In this document: positions 11,258 to 24,110 of the stretch, one piece after another
How positions within the stretch are numbered: position 1 is the stretch's first letter
How the letters are laid out: every line of letters starts with the position of its first letter
Assembly: GCA_002914805.1 (NCBI GenBank)
Contig: JXTB01000379.1
Coordinates: 335,004 to 399,003, forward strand
Direction of reading: 5' to 3'
Origin: Parasponia andersonii
Taxonomy: Eukaryota > Streptophyta > Magnoliopsida > Rosales > Cannabaceae
Length of the DNA: 64,000 bases
Notes under the pieces: model-generated
The model's input: the letters and a program-made list of their open reading frames with translations, nothing else
Databases searched by the model: none
What the model was told of the DNA's origin: nothing
Program-made: the position numbers and the translations under genes

Positions 11258-12893
11258 TGTTAAGGTTTATGCCCTAAAAGTACGTATATTTTAGATATTT
11301 GCTGAATTAATAAAATGATATTTTTCTATTTGAATTTGTACATAATTGGTATGTCTTTAAATATCAGAAAATCCTTAGTTTATTTATGTGACCACAAATT
11401 TAGTATATAAGTGTTATATACATGAGGATTAAATTTATGGATAATAAACTAAACATGGTCCATAATAATTAGTTAAAGTTTGAGATATTTAATTAAATAT
11501 TATTAGTACGGTCCATTAACATTGAGAATGTAATAGTCTTATCCGGACTATTAATATGTTGACATCACAATGGAGGTACTTTATATAATTCGACTAAATA
11601 GGACTAGACCAGACATGATTTGAATCTCACATAAATTCTGTTGACTTTTGAGAGTTCAAATAAAGTTACTAAATGATTATATGTAGATCAATCTTAATCC
11701 TGAGTAGTTATAGACTCCTATTTATAATATTATATTCTTTAACATACTTGTTAAAGGTTTGTATTTTAAACAGATCGAAATACTTATATCTTAGGAGCAT
11801 GATGAGATGAGTAGCTGGGAATGTAACTTACAGATATGGAATCCACTTCTTCCATTAGGAAGCTAGAAAGATGATTCTCTTGTGTATTGATTCAGGATTT
11901 GAACAGTTTGAGTACTCAATTTATAATAGATTTATAAATTAATTGTTCATTAGAGAATCAACGGTACACAAAAATAAAGATGTAATTGGAGAGGTAAACG
12001 GAACATGACCTAGCTCCAATTATGAATTGTCTTTGGGGGATTGAACTACATGTAATGATTAAATCGATTGACTGTTCGCTATTTTCTGAGTAAATTAATT
12101 CTGTAATTTCAAGAGTGTAATTCCGGATTTTTAGTGGAGTAATACTGGAATTAATAAATTAGACAAATTAATTAAAGAGTTTAATTAATTGTCATAATTT
12201 ATTGGAGTTTGAATTACAGGTCCATATGTCCCCAATTCCACCTCTTACAAATACTGTACTGGATATCACATTATTTCTGTTACTGCACATTTTGTCTAGA
12301 TAAATAGTTATCTATATGTAATTAATAATTATTATTAATTAATTAATTTTGAATTAATTAATTTAAATTTATGGAGAGATAAGTTTCCTAATTTGTTTAA
12401 ATTTTGAATTTAAAATATCTAATTATCAGATAAACAGAAATCAGAAAACTGACTGAAAGTGAAACACTCNTAATAATTTATTTATTAAATAGTTTATACA
12501 TATATATATATAAAGGAAACCCTAGTAGATAATAGAGATATACTACGTATTATTTTATATAGAGTCTCCATAAACTAGAGAGAAAAATAAGAAAATCTTC
12601 CTATTCTTTGTAGAACAAAACTCTTGTAATCTCATGTGTTGAGAAAATTACAAGTGCCTAAAGTGTGAGTTTTAAGAAATTGTACGCAACGTCCACACGT
12701 TATCCAGTTGTGCTTAAGGCTTGGATTGAAAGATTGTAGTTGAAAAGACAGTAAAGTTAGGATCCGCTGATAGTTTACAAGAGATATTAGATCTATTATC
12801 TTTTAGAAAATTTATATAGTTAATTGTTTTGAGAAAGTTTTTGAATGTTCCTCGGCAAATCTTCTGCTGCAAAAATTATTTTTAAATCCTACA
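11258..12893 (+). repeat. 5' LTR of the copia element
   Basis: Starts TGTTAAGGTTTATGCCC and ends TTTTTAAATCCTACA, matching the 3' LTR. It is 1636 bases against 1876 for the 3' LTR. Most of the difference is explained at 12470, where a single N replaces about 206 bases present in the 3' LTR (20096-20301), so the shortness is probably an assembly gap. Confidence 0.9.
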
Positions 12894-12895
12894 AT

Positions 12896-12907
12896 TGGTA
12901 TAAGAGC
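12896..12907 (+). promoter_or_regulatory. Primer binding site (initiator tRNA-Met type)
   Basis: TGGTATAAGAGC, two bases after the 5' LTR, differs by one base from the TGGTATCAGAGC complement of plant initiator tRNA-Met used by most plant LTR elements. Confidence 0.85.
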
Positions 12908-14450
12908 AGTTATATGAGTATATAGTATTAATTATTTGTATGCATGAATGGGTACTGTATTATTTTTTATATGTATTCGATGATGAATGGATGAGTTATC
13001 ATATGATGGATGCATGGTTGATATTTGATTGTTAATTATATGGTTCCTTAAGTTTCATTTTTTTTTTTTTTGCAATTTATTTTGATTGGATCAAAACATG
13101 TAAACCCTAATTTTGGGTATAGGCTTTGCTGTATTTTCTTATAATGTACAAAGAAGATGATAGAGATGTTTCTGCTTGAAGCCAACCCGACGCTCCAAAG
13201 AACTCACAAAAAAAAAAATTGGGCCTAACCCAAACCCAGGTTCAGTCTAAATGATTATTTGATAGTCATACGGGCTAGGCTTGTTTTGTAAAGTATTTAC
13301 AGGAATACCATTTTTTACAAATATGATTTGTAAAAATACTAAAAGAAGAGAGGAGGCCCAAGAAGACCAGCGGATAACTTTCAGGCCTGCGTGCTTTTAA
13401 CTCTTTGTAATTTTATTATTTTATTGGGTTATAATTTCCTAAGGGGCCTGACCAAATATCATTTTATTTTATTTTATTGTTATATTATATGTGATATGTA
13501 TAACATGACCATGCATAATAACATGCCATTCATTATACCCACTCATAGTCATTTATGAATGTCATGCATACATGTTATATTCACGCTAAAATAGTTTAGT
13601 TAGAATATGACTAATTTAATTAGATTAAATAATTAAATAGGAATAAAAAAAATTGAATAATGTGATTTAAGTTTAATAGTTAAATTTTGGTAATATCACA
13701 CTTATTTAATTTAGGCTATCCTTATTAATTAGATTAGCCAAATTATTCCTATAATAATAAATTTAGATTTTTAGAAAATCTAGTAATTTATTTAGGATCA
13801 ATAAGATTGGACTAATAGTTTAACTTAGAAAATTATATTGGATACAACTAGGTTAAATAAAACACTAGATGTTTATTAGTAAAAACATATAAGATTTTTA
13901 AATAATGAGTGGGAGAGGGGTATAAGACAATATATCCCACGGTCTCTATTATTAATTAAGCACTGTGAGATTTAATTGGCACCTAGAGACACTTAGATTT
14001 CATCCTCCCTATGGAGGGTGTTCATTTAAATTAATAACAAGGCTTAATTTCCAACAGATAGAATTTTAGAATGTATTTCAAAATTGACCTACCCTACGGC
14101 GGCAATTTTGAGTTAAGTTGCTAAAATCTGAAATAATGGGTCACACTTATGAGGATACGATTAAATTGTTAATAGTTTCTTGACCATAAAACGGTAGTTA
14201 ACAAATAAAAGAAAATATGAGATATTTTGATATTTTATTTATTAATTGAGAATGTCTCAATTCAATTAATAATTATGTGATCTATCCTACGACGGTACCT
14301 AATTAGAGAAAATTGAATTATCGTAAAATTAGTAAATAAGTTTATGTGTTTACTTACCTGCATCATGCATCATGTTTACTATTCCGAATTCTTTGTGATA
14401 TTTATTTTCAAATATGTTGAATGTTATTTTATTATTTAATTTCAGTAAAC

Positions 14451-15380
14451 ATGTCAACCTCGAATCCCATTATCGCTTTACTCACAAATGAAAAATTAAC
14501 TAAAGATAATTTTATCAAGTGGAAAAGTAATATGAACATCGTGCTTGTTAGTAAAGACTACAAGTTTGTGCTTACGGAGGAATGTCCTCCACAACCCGCC
14601 ACTAATGCTACTCGTGCTGCATGAAAAAGCTATGAAAAGTAAACTCATGCCAATAATAAAGCTTGCTGCTATATGTTAGTAGGCATGACCGACGTGCTTA
14701 GAGCTCCGCACGAAAAGATGGAGACTGCTTATGAGATAATGGAGTCTCTCCAGGCCATGTTTGAGCAAAAATCTGATCAATCTCGTTATGATGCCATTAA
14801 AAAGGCTATGAATGCAAAGATGAAGAGAGGAACTCTAGTGAGAGATTATGTTTTGAATATGATCAATTACTTTGGAGAGGTTGAAGTTCACAGGGCTATG
14901 ATCAATGACTGTACCCAAGTGAGTATGATTCTAGAATTACTCTCACATGATTTTCTTCAGTTCAAGAGTAACTATATTATGAATAAGTTGAATTATACGA
15001 TGACTCAACTGCTCAATGAACTACAAACCTTTGAATCGATATCGAAAGATAAAGGTAAAAATGGCTCAGCAACTGTTGCTGAAGCAAATATTGTAGAAGA
15101 AAATCCCTCTACCTCTAACAAAAATAAGAAGAGGAAGAGCAAGGGTGCCTCTGGATCTAAGCCTAAAAAAAATAAGAAGAGCAATATAAGCACCAAGAAG
15201 ATCAACTCCAAGGACAAAAAGCCTAAGGGAAAATATTTTCACTGCGAAGTTGATAGGCATTGGAAGAGAAACTTTAATAAGTATCTTTTCGAATTGAAAG
15301 AGAAGAAGAAAGGTAAATATGATTTACTTGTTTTAGAAGCTTGTTTAGTGGAAGAAGATTTATTTGATATATCTCCCTAG
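14451..15380 (+). pseudogene. copia gag with degenerate zinc knuckle
   Basis: Starts MSTSNPIIALLTNEKLTKDN, a typical copia gag start with the KWKSNMNIVL motif. A TGA at 14622 and a TAA at about 14640 break it, then it resumes as MLVGMTDVLRAPHEKMETAY through 15378. The basic linker is lysine-rich. The CX2CX4HX4C knuckle is ruined: GKYFHCEVDRHWKRNFNKYL keeps only the second Cys and the His. It ends at a TAG (15378-15380) directly before the protease motif, where a Trp codon is expected. Confidence 0.85.
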
Positions 15381-18300
15381 ATAGTTGATTCAGGAGCCAC
15401 TAATCATGTTTATTCTTCTTTTCAAATGCTTAGTTCTTCAAGGGAGCTTGCCGACGGGGAATTCATGATGAGAGTAGGCAATAGAGCCAAAGTTTCGGCA
15501 AAAACAGTGGGAGTCGTCTGTCTTCATTTTAGAAATAAATTTTTATTATTGAACAATGTTTACTTTATTCTTGGTTTTCGTAGGAATTTGATTTCTATTT
15601 TAAGACTATTTGAACAAATATTTGGTGTTTCTTTTCTTAATAATGAGATTATTATTTTTAGAAATGGTTTAAATATTTGTTCTGCAAAAATAGAGAATAG
15701 ACTTTACATGTTAAGGCCAGACAAACAATCACTGCTTAATACTAAAATGTTTAAAGTAGAATATCTCAAATCTAAAAAGCAAAAAATTTCTTAAGACGAC
15801 GATACATATCTTTGGTACCTTAGGTTAGGACATATAAATCTAGATAGGATAAACAGACTTGTAAAAGAGGGTCCTTTAAGAGAGCTAAAAGTTGGCACTC
15901 TACCAGTTTGTGAATCTTGTTTGGAAGGAAAAATAACTAAGAGACCTTTCTCAGCAAAGGGTGAAAGGGCCAAAGAACCGATTGAGCTTGTGCATAGTGA
16001 TGTATGTGATCCATTGAATGTACAAACAAGAGGCAATTACGAATATCTTATCACATTTATTGACGATTATTCACGATATATATATATGTGTACCTAATGC
16101 AAAGAAAATATGAAACCTTTGAAAAGTTCAAAGAATTCACAGCAGAAGCTGAAAAGAAATTAGGTAAGCCATTAAAAACTCTTCGATCAGATCGAGGAGG
16201 TGAATACCTTGATAATGAATTCAAGGATCACTTGCTGGAGAATGATATCCTATCCCAACTCACAGCACCTGGAACATAACAACAGAATGGTGTTGCAGAA
16301 AGGAGAAACCGAATGTTGCTTGATATGGTTAGATCAATAATGAGCTACTCTTCCCTGCCACTCTCATTTTGGGGTTATGCATTACAAACCGCTGTTTGCA
16401 TTTTGAATGTAGTACCTTCCAAGTCTATCCAAGAGATACCTTTAGAGTTGTGGAATGGGCGTAAATCTAGTTTACGTCATATTCGCATATGAGGGTGCCC
16501 AGTACATGTACTGAAAAGAAAGACTAGGAAGCTAGAACTATGCACAGAGGTTTATTTATTTGTAGGTTATCCAAAAGGCACGAGAAGAGGTTTATTTTAT
16601 AGTCCTCAAGAGAAAAAGGTATTTGTATCGACAAATACCACTTTTCTTGAAAATGACTATATGACAGACTTCAAACCTTGAAGTAAAATTGTACTAGAGG
16701 AATTACTTTCTGATCAGATCAGACCACAACCAATAATAGTTGTTGAACGACAAAATTATGAGACCACTATTTCAGATCAAAATACCTTGGCAACTTGACA
16801 TAGTGGGAGGGTTATTAGATAACCTGCTCACTACAGAAAAGTTGGAGAAGCACATGTTGCTGTTTCCAATAGTAGTTAAGATGACCCATTGACATACAAG
16901 TATGCAATGGAAGATTCTGATAAGGAAAAATGGCAAGAGGCTATGAACTAAGAAATAGAATCCATGTATTCCAATTGTGTCTGGGAACTTATAGATCCAC
17001 CTAAAGATGTCAGGTCCATTGGATATAAATAGATCTATAAAAGAAAAAGAGGTACAGATGGGAAAGTTGAAACGGTCAAGGCTAGGTTAGTGTTAAAGGG
17101 TTATACCCAAAAAGATGGAGTCGATTATGAAGAGACTTTCTCGTCAATAGTCAAGCTTAAATCTATATGTATCCTCTTAACAATTGCTGCATGTTTAGAC
17201 TATAAAATATGGCAAATGGATGTCAAGACAACTTTTTGAATAACTATCTTGAAGAAAGCATCTANGTTGCTGTTTTCGATAGTAGCCAAGATGACCCATT
17301 GACATACAAGTATGCAATGGAAGATTCTGATAAGGAAAAATGGCAAGAGGCTATGAACTAAGAAATGGAATCCATGTATTTCAATTCTGTCTGGGAACTT
17401 ATAGATCCACCTAAAAATGTCAGGCCCATTGGATATAAATAGATCTATAAAAGAAAAAGAGGTACAGATGGGAAAGTTGAAACGGTCAAGGCTAGGTTAG
17501 TGGCAAAGGGTTATACCCAAAAAGATGGAGTTGATTATGAAGAGACTTTCTCGTCAATAGCCAAGCTTAAATCCATACTTATCCTCTTAACAATTGCTGC
17601 ATGTTTAGACTATAAAATATGGCAAATGGATGTCAAGACAACTTTTTGAATAACTATCTTGAAGAAAGCATCTACATGGTGCAACCAGAAGGTTTTGTAG
17701 CTAAAGGCCAATAGCAGAAAGTTTACAAGCTACTTAGGTCTATTTATGGACTTAAGCAAGCTTCGAGATTATAGAATCTAAGATTTAATGAGACGATTAA
17801 ATCTTATAGTTTCGATCAAAATGTTGATGAACCTTGTGTATACAAGTACATCAAAGTAAGAAAATGGTCTTCCTAGTTCTTTATGTAGATGATATTTTGC
17901 TCATTGGGAATGATGTAGAAATATTATCTAATGTAAAGAAGTGGCTAGCTGAGCAATTCCAAATGAAAGAGTTGGGAGAAGCAAGTTATGTGCTTGGGAT
18001 CCAGATTATTCGAGATCGCAAGAACAGACTTTTAGCACTGTCTCAAGCATCTTATATTGATGAGGTACTAATTCGTTTTTAGATGCAAAACTCCAAGAAA
18101 AGACAGTTACCTTCTCGACATGTAGTTATTCTTTCAAATGAGCAATATCCCAGGATACCTCAAGAGGAAGAAGATATGAGACAGGTTCCTTATACGTCTG
18201 CAATTGGCAGCCTTATGTACGCCATGTTGTGTACCAGGCCTGACATATGCTACGCAATAGGGATAGTCAGTCGTTTTCAATCAAATCCGGGATCAGATCA

Positions 18301-18838
18301 CTGAATAGCAGTAAAGCATATTCTCAAGTATCTTAGAAGAACGAGAAATTATTTGCTGGTTTATTCAAGTCAGGACTTGATTCCTACTGGTTACACTGAT
18401 TCTGATTTTTAATCAAACAAAGATATTCGAAAGTCGACGTCTGGGTCAGTGTTCACTCTTGATGGTGGAGCCATTGTTTGGAGAAGTGTTAAACAATCTA
18501 GCATTGTGAATTCTACTATGGAAACATAATATATAGCAGCTTGTGAAGAAGCTAAAGAAGCATTTTGGCTAAGAAAGTTCTTTACTGATTTAGAAGTTAT
18601 ACCGAATATAGATAAGTCACTGACTTTATACTGCAACAACATGAAGCGGTGACGAATTCAAAACAATCAAGAAGTCACAAGAGAGGAAAGTATATAGAGA
18701 GGAAGTATCATCTGATTAGAGAGATTGTACATCGAGGATACGTGGTCGTTATGAAGATAGCATCTGAAAACAATATTACTAATCATTTTACAAAAACGCT
18801 TCCAGTGAAGACTTTCGAGATCACCTGGAGGATTTAGG
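15381..18838 (+). pseudogene. copia pol (protease, integrase, reverse transcriptase, RNase H)
   Basis: Visible in order: protease IVDSGATNHV (15381); integrase zinc region with GHINLDRINRLVKEGP and CESCLEGK, catalytic-core motifs HSDVCDPL and FIDDYSRY, then LRSDRGGEYLDNEF and QQNGVAERRN; reverse transcriptase with KARLV and [15 protein letters not shown], then LYVDDILLIGND (YVDD box, 17880); RNase H with IGSLMYAMLCTRPDICYAIG, KSTSGSVFTLDGGAIVW and AACEEAKEAFWL. At least a dozen stops and a frameshift in a TA run near 16080 inactivate it. The segment 16856-17264 is repeated at 17266-17674 around an N. Confidence 0.9.
16856..17674 (+). repeat. 409-bp direct duplication around a single N inside pol
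   Basis: 16856-17264 and 17266-17674 have the same length and differ at roughly 14 positions by hand count. They are separated only by an N at 17265. Pol reads once through this region in the family, so the second copy is extra. It is most likely two allelic or paralogous contig ends placed next to each other by the assembler. Confidence 0.85.
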
Positions 18839-18880
18839 ATTGATAGACATGTCTCACTTGCTTTAGGGCAAGTATGAGAT

Positions 18881-20756
18881 TGTTAGGATTTATGCCCTAA
18901 AAGCATGTATATTTTGGATATTTGCTGAATTAATAAAATGACATTTTTCTATTTGAATTTGTGCATAAGTAGTATGTCTTTAAATATCAGAAAATCCCTA
19001 CTTTATTTATGTGACCACAAATTTAGTATATAAGTGTTATATACATGAGGATTAAATTTATAGATAATAAATTAAACATAGTCCATAATAGTTAATTAAA
19101 GTTTGGGATCTTTAATTAAATATTATTAGTACGGTCCATTAACATTGAGAATGTAATAGTCTTATCCGGACTATTGATATGTTGACATCACAATAGAGGT
19201 ACTTTATATAATTTGATTATATAGGACTGGACCAGATATGATTTGAATCTCACATAAATTCCGTTAATTGTTGAGAGTTCAAATAATGTCATTAGATGAT
19301 TATATATAGATCAATATTAATCCTGAGTAGTTATAGACTCTTATTTATAATATTATATTTTTTGACATACTTGTTAAAAGTTTGTATTTTAAATAGATCG
19401 AAATACTTGTATTTTGAGAGCCTGATAAGATGAGTAGATGGGAATATAACTTACAGATATGGAATCCACTCTTTTCATTAGGAAGCTAGAAAGATGACTT
19501 CTTTGTGTATTGATTCAGGACTTGAACAGTTTGAATACTCAATTTATAATAGATTTATAAATTAATTATTCATTAGAGAATCAATGGTACACAAGGATAA
19601 AGATATAATTGGAGAGGTAAACAGAACATGACCTAGCTCCAATTATGAATTATCTATAGATGATTGAACTACATATAATGATTCAATCGATAGACTACTA
19701 GCTGTTTTCTGAGTAAATTAATTCTGTAATTTCAAGAGTATAATTTCAGATTTTTAGTGGAGTAATACTGGAATTAATAAATTAGACAAATTAATTAAAG
19801 ATTTTAATTAATTGTCACAATTTATTGGAGCTTGAATTACAGGTCTATAGGTCCCCAATTCTACCTCTTACAAACATTGTACTGGATATTACATTATTTC
19901 TGTTACTGTACATTTTGTCTAGATAAATAGTTTATCTACATGTAATTAATAATTGTTATTATTAATTAATTTAAATTTATGGAGAGATAAGTTTCCTAAT
20001 TTGTTTAAATTTTGAATTTAAAATATTTAATTATCAGATAATTAGATAAACAGAAATCGAGAAACTGACTTAAAGTGAAACACTCTTTCTTGAAGGAGTT
20101 ATCTGCTATTATATATATATATATACATATATTAATTAATTGGATTAATTAGTTATATATATATATATATATATATTACTTTTTCTTTATAAAACAAAAG
20201 GTCACGTTTTTTTTTGTTTTTAAGTTATATATATATATATATATATAAGTATAAGTAAAAAGAAGGTTACGTTTTATTTATATTATATATATTAATTTGA
20301 TTAATAATTTATTTATTAAATAGTTTAATATATATATATATATATAAAGGAAACTCTAGTAGATAATAGAGATACACTACGTATTATTTTATATAGAGCC
20401 TCCGTAAATTAGAGAGAAAAAGAAGAAAGTCTTCATATTCTTTGTAGAACAAAACTCTTGCAATCTCATGTGTTGATAAAATTGTAAGTGCCTAAAGTGT
20501 GAGTTTTAAGAAATTGAACGCAACGCCCACACGTTCATCCAGTTATGCTTGAAGCTTAGATTGAAAGATCGTAGTTAAGAAGACAGTAAAACTAGGATTC
20601 ACTGATAGTCTACAAGAGGTATTAGATCTAGTCTCTTTATATGTTCATATTTGCTATGAATTAATACTATGTACTCATATAGTCAATTATTTTGAAAAAA
20701 TTTTTGAATATTCCAAGGCCAATCTTCCGCTGCGAAAATTATTTTTAAATCCTACA
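18881..20756 (+). repeat. 3' LTR of the copia element
   Basis: Starts TGTTAGGATTTATGCCC and ends TTTTTAAATCCTACA. It is preceded by the degenerate purine-rich AGGGCAAGTATGAGAT (18865-18880), where copia elements have the polypurine tract. It contains several long TA runs (20112-20345) in the segment lost from the 5' LTR. Confidence 0.92.
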
Positions 20757-23735
20757 GTAGTACCTTCGACAAGATTGGTTTCGTTCATATTTAGCCAACA
20801 TAGATTAGTTAAAATATAAAATATGTTGGTCAAAATATGAAGAGATTGTTATCTTCGAAGGACTACTCTATTTTGTTTTTATAATAAAGATAAGACTGCT
20901 CTATTGTTGCCATAGATTCGATATCATGTATAACAGCAGATTAGCATGATTAATTTCGACTACAGTACTGGTCCAATTTTTTTATTTGTGAAAGATGGTC
21001 CAATATTGTTTGATTGCAACTATTATTACATAAATTAAATACAATCATCACGATCATCATTAGTAAACTGAAACCACTATATATGTATACTCTTGTTATA
21101 CAACTGATGAAAGACGTCGTCTATTTTTAGTTATAATAAGGCATCTTAAGAAGCAATAGTATATACGGAATGTATAGTAGCTAGGCAAGCAGGTTGGTGC
21201 GATGGACGTACATTAATTAAAACTATATTTATTTGGCTATTCTCTATATATCAATCTAGCTAAGCCAATAACTGAAGAGTATTAATATATTGACCTATAG
21301 CTTTAATTGCACCCCCACCGCTTACATTTACCCCCCATTTTTTATTTTTGGTGCGCAAAGTTACCTGATCACGACGTCCCCTGCAAATTCATATACATGC
21401 CCATCAAAAGTGCTTTCAGAAAGTATGTAAAAACTCTCTTTTTCTGCACTTACTAAGTTGAAATTTTGAAGTAGTGTACGTCTGTTGTTGCAGTCCCTCT
21501 ATATATAGCTCAATTAAAAGTACTTTGTTCTGTCAACGAATTCAGTTCCAAAAGTTAATATTAATTGCTTTTGTTTTCTGCATATATATATGTATGTATT
21601 TATACATGGGAATGGAAAAAAAGGGCCTTGAGTAATAATGGTATGTAGTGTTACAAGTGAAAAAAAGAGGTCAGATAATTTGAAAGAATATAATTCTACA
21701 GTGACATTCTATCGGTATATATAAAATTTGGGTCCAAAGTAAAAAAAAAAGAAAATTAAAAAAAAGTTTTTTTAATGGCTGGTAAAGAATATGGCATAGC
21801 TAAGACAGATCTAGTGATCAAAGGGGACCACCTTCACCCCCCCCAAGAAGTTGTTGTCTGCTTGAGAGGTTCTGTCTTATTAATAGAGAATGAAATACAA
21901 TTTAATATGCCTAAATTTTATGGTGTTTTCAAATTTCAATTGATCGATCACTTTCATAGAGTAGTAGTAGTACTAGCAGTCATGATCTTCACCAAAACGA
22001 GTCTGTGCCTTTCTTTCTCGTCAAATGGTGGTCCGGCCTGTACTAGCTAGCAGAGAAGATAATAATAATGTTCATTTATATTTAATTCAATATCATAACT
22101 TTTTCATCTTATATATATTGACAAAAGAATATATACCTTTTTGTTTTTGGTTACGTAAAAACTAGGAAAAAATTATATCTCTAGAAGAATATTGGTGGTC
22201 AGTCCTCCATGCGCTCTTCAAATGTACTTGTCGTCGATAATCAGCTTGTATATTTTATAATTTTATACAATTCACCCCCATTTGGAGTAACATTATTATG
22301 TATTCTATATCATATAATCTGGCAAAGAGAGATTCCTGGTTCTGGAATGCAATTCATGCAGCAGTATATATGGAATTATCTTACATTATTTTATTGATCG
22401 AGATAGCATTGTCGTTTCTTTTCAAAAGAAGATTCTAATTTGAGTAGTAATGGATTTTGTGAAGATCACAAAGCTCTCATCATGATCATCTTCAATCAAT
22501 AAATTAAATCTGCCTTTTGTGAACCTTATAATTTACACATTAATATACGAATAATAAAAACACATGAGTCTCTCGTTTGTTCTTTTACTGCTATATCTCT
22601 CGATTTTACTTTACACATTTAATAAATTCCTTTTCACGTACGTAAGTTAAAAACAGGAAAGACTTCTTTGTCATTAAATAATTTATTTCCACCGATAACG
22701 TTACTACTATTAAAGTTGGTTAATTTCTTATACGTGTTCATGAAAACTGAACACAAGTTGAACAGTATAAAATTGTTACCATAAGTTATCAAAAAAAAAA
22801 AAAAAAAGACATGTACACATACATATGGATCATCAATTCATCGTCAAGAAATTTTACAAGTTGTGGAGACCTTTTTACCAGCGAAGGTCAGCATCACCGT
22901 CAGCTATTAATCCACCTAGGAAAGTGTGCCATTTGGGCAGTTAGAGAGAAAGAAGAGAGAGAATGAGAAAGAGAAAGAGAAAGAGAAAGAGAAAGAAGAG
23001 CATGACAACAAGAAGTAAATAGCAGTGTACAGCCGTGAGCCAAAAAAAAAAAAAACAGCAGTGGAGACCCAAAGAGCTTAAGCAAATTAGGTGGCCACTA
23101 GCCATGGAATAACATTACTGTATAGTAGTAGGTTCCAATAATTTCTCCAAGTCCCAAAACTGACTTCAGTATGACACTTACGAATATCTCAATCTGATTG
23201 TTACCAACCCTCCGGAATATATATATTACATCTCTCACCGCCTGTGCCTAATTTTTTTTTTAAAATTTATTTATTTAAATAATATATATTTTTTAGTATT
23301 GACAGTTACATCTAAATACTGATCGGTGAAGGGTAATTTTATTTTATTATTTTTCTTTTAAAAAATTCTGACAAATGTCATGTGACGGTGGGTTCCATGA
23401 GTTTTCTTTCCAGAATGTAAAAATAAAAATATATTTAAGCCAAAGCCAAAGCCAAAGGAACTTTGATTTTTAGTCAAAGTGATATATTAAAGCTGTTCAT
23501 GCACCATTGACATTGGGCCCCCTTCAAAGCTCCGCCGTTGGATTTCAAGTTTTGACCTTTTGTAAGATTATCATCATGATCAAACAGATGATCGATGCAT
23601 CCCCCACATGATGGGCGGTCTCTATCAGATATCATAAATGTATTCATAAATGAGTTCGTGAGTCTCTTCTGCATGTATTCCTTTATATATATTATTATAT
23701 AAAATTATTAGTCCCAAGCTTTGATCTTTGCTAGC
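20757..23735. other. Intergenic region upstream of the HECATE-like gene
   Basis: Nearly 3 kb without a convincing gene. The 91-codon frame at 21775-22050 has no recognisable domain. A GA-rich patch (22944-22998) and several short TA runs are present. The last kilobase probably carries distal control sequences of the bHLH gene, but I cannot name individual sites. Confidence 0.45.
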
Positions 23736-23753
23736 TATATATATATATATAAA
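23736..23753 (+). promoter_or_regulatory. Candidate TATA region of the HECATE-like gene
   Basis: CTATATATATATATATAAAG runs into a TATATAAA core about 360 bases before the start codon. A transcript starting near 23780 would have a pyrimidine-rich 5' UTR of roughly 330 bases, which fits the CT/CA-rich sequence there. Other TA runs nearby make the choice uncertain. Confidence 0.45.
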
Positions 23754-24110
23754 GTTGTCTTCCCCACTTAATAAGTTAGAGCCTGTTGGATTTCCCGGTT
23801 GGTTTTCTCGTCAGATACATATATAATTACGCATTATATATACACACATATATACACACACAATTTCACTCACAAATTACTATTTTATTCAGACTTCCCT
23901 CTCAAAATTTTCCCATATCTCCTTATCTCTCTGCAACATATATTCATATACATATACACACAAAAGTGCTCTAACCCAATCTAATCTTCTCAGCTCCACT
24001 CCATACCGCTCTGCGGCGACTCAGCTTTCCCATTCTGAATCCTATTCCCACATCGTCTCTGTTACAATCTTATTACCTCATTTTTAAACGAAACAACTTT
24101 CGAAGAATCG

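Larger units (their letters stand above)
11258..20756 (+). mobile_element. Ty1/copia LTR retrotransposon, old and inactive
   Basis: Two direct LTRs flank a primer binding site, a 1.5-kb leader, gag, protease, integrase, reverse transcriptase and RNase H in copia order. The flanking five bases are ATAAT on the left and GTAGT on the right, a possible target duplication with two transitions. In the first 135 bases of the LTRs I count about 11 differences, so the insertion is old. The coding region has many stops, most explained by C-to-T or G-to-A changes. Two single-N assembly joins lie inside (12470 and 17265). Confidence 0.93.

Noticed and set aside
15005..15260. Leu/Phe-rich minus-strand frames
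   Set aside because: Antisense of the lysine-rich gag linker.
21775..22050. 91-codon frame starting MAGKEYGIAKTD
   Set aside because: No domain, no flanking exons or conserved features that I can see; chance frame.
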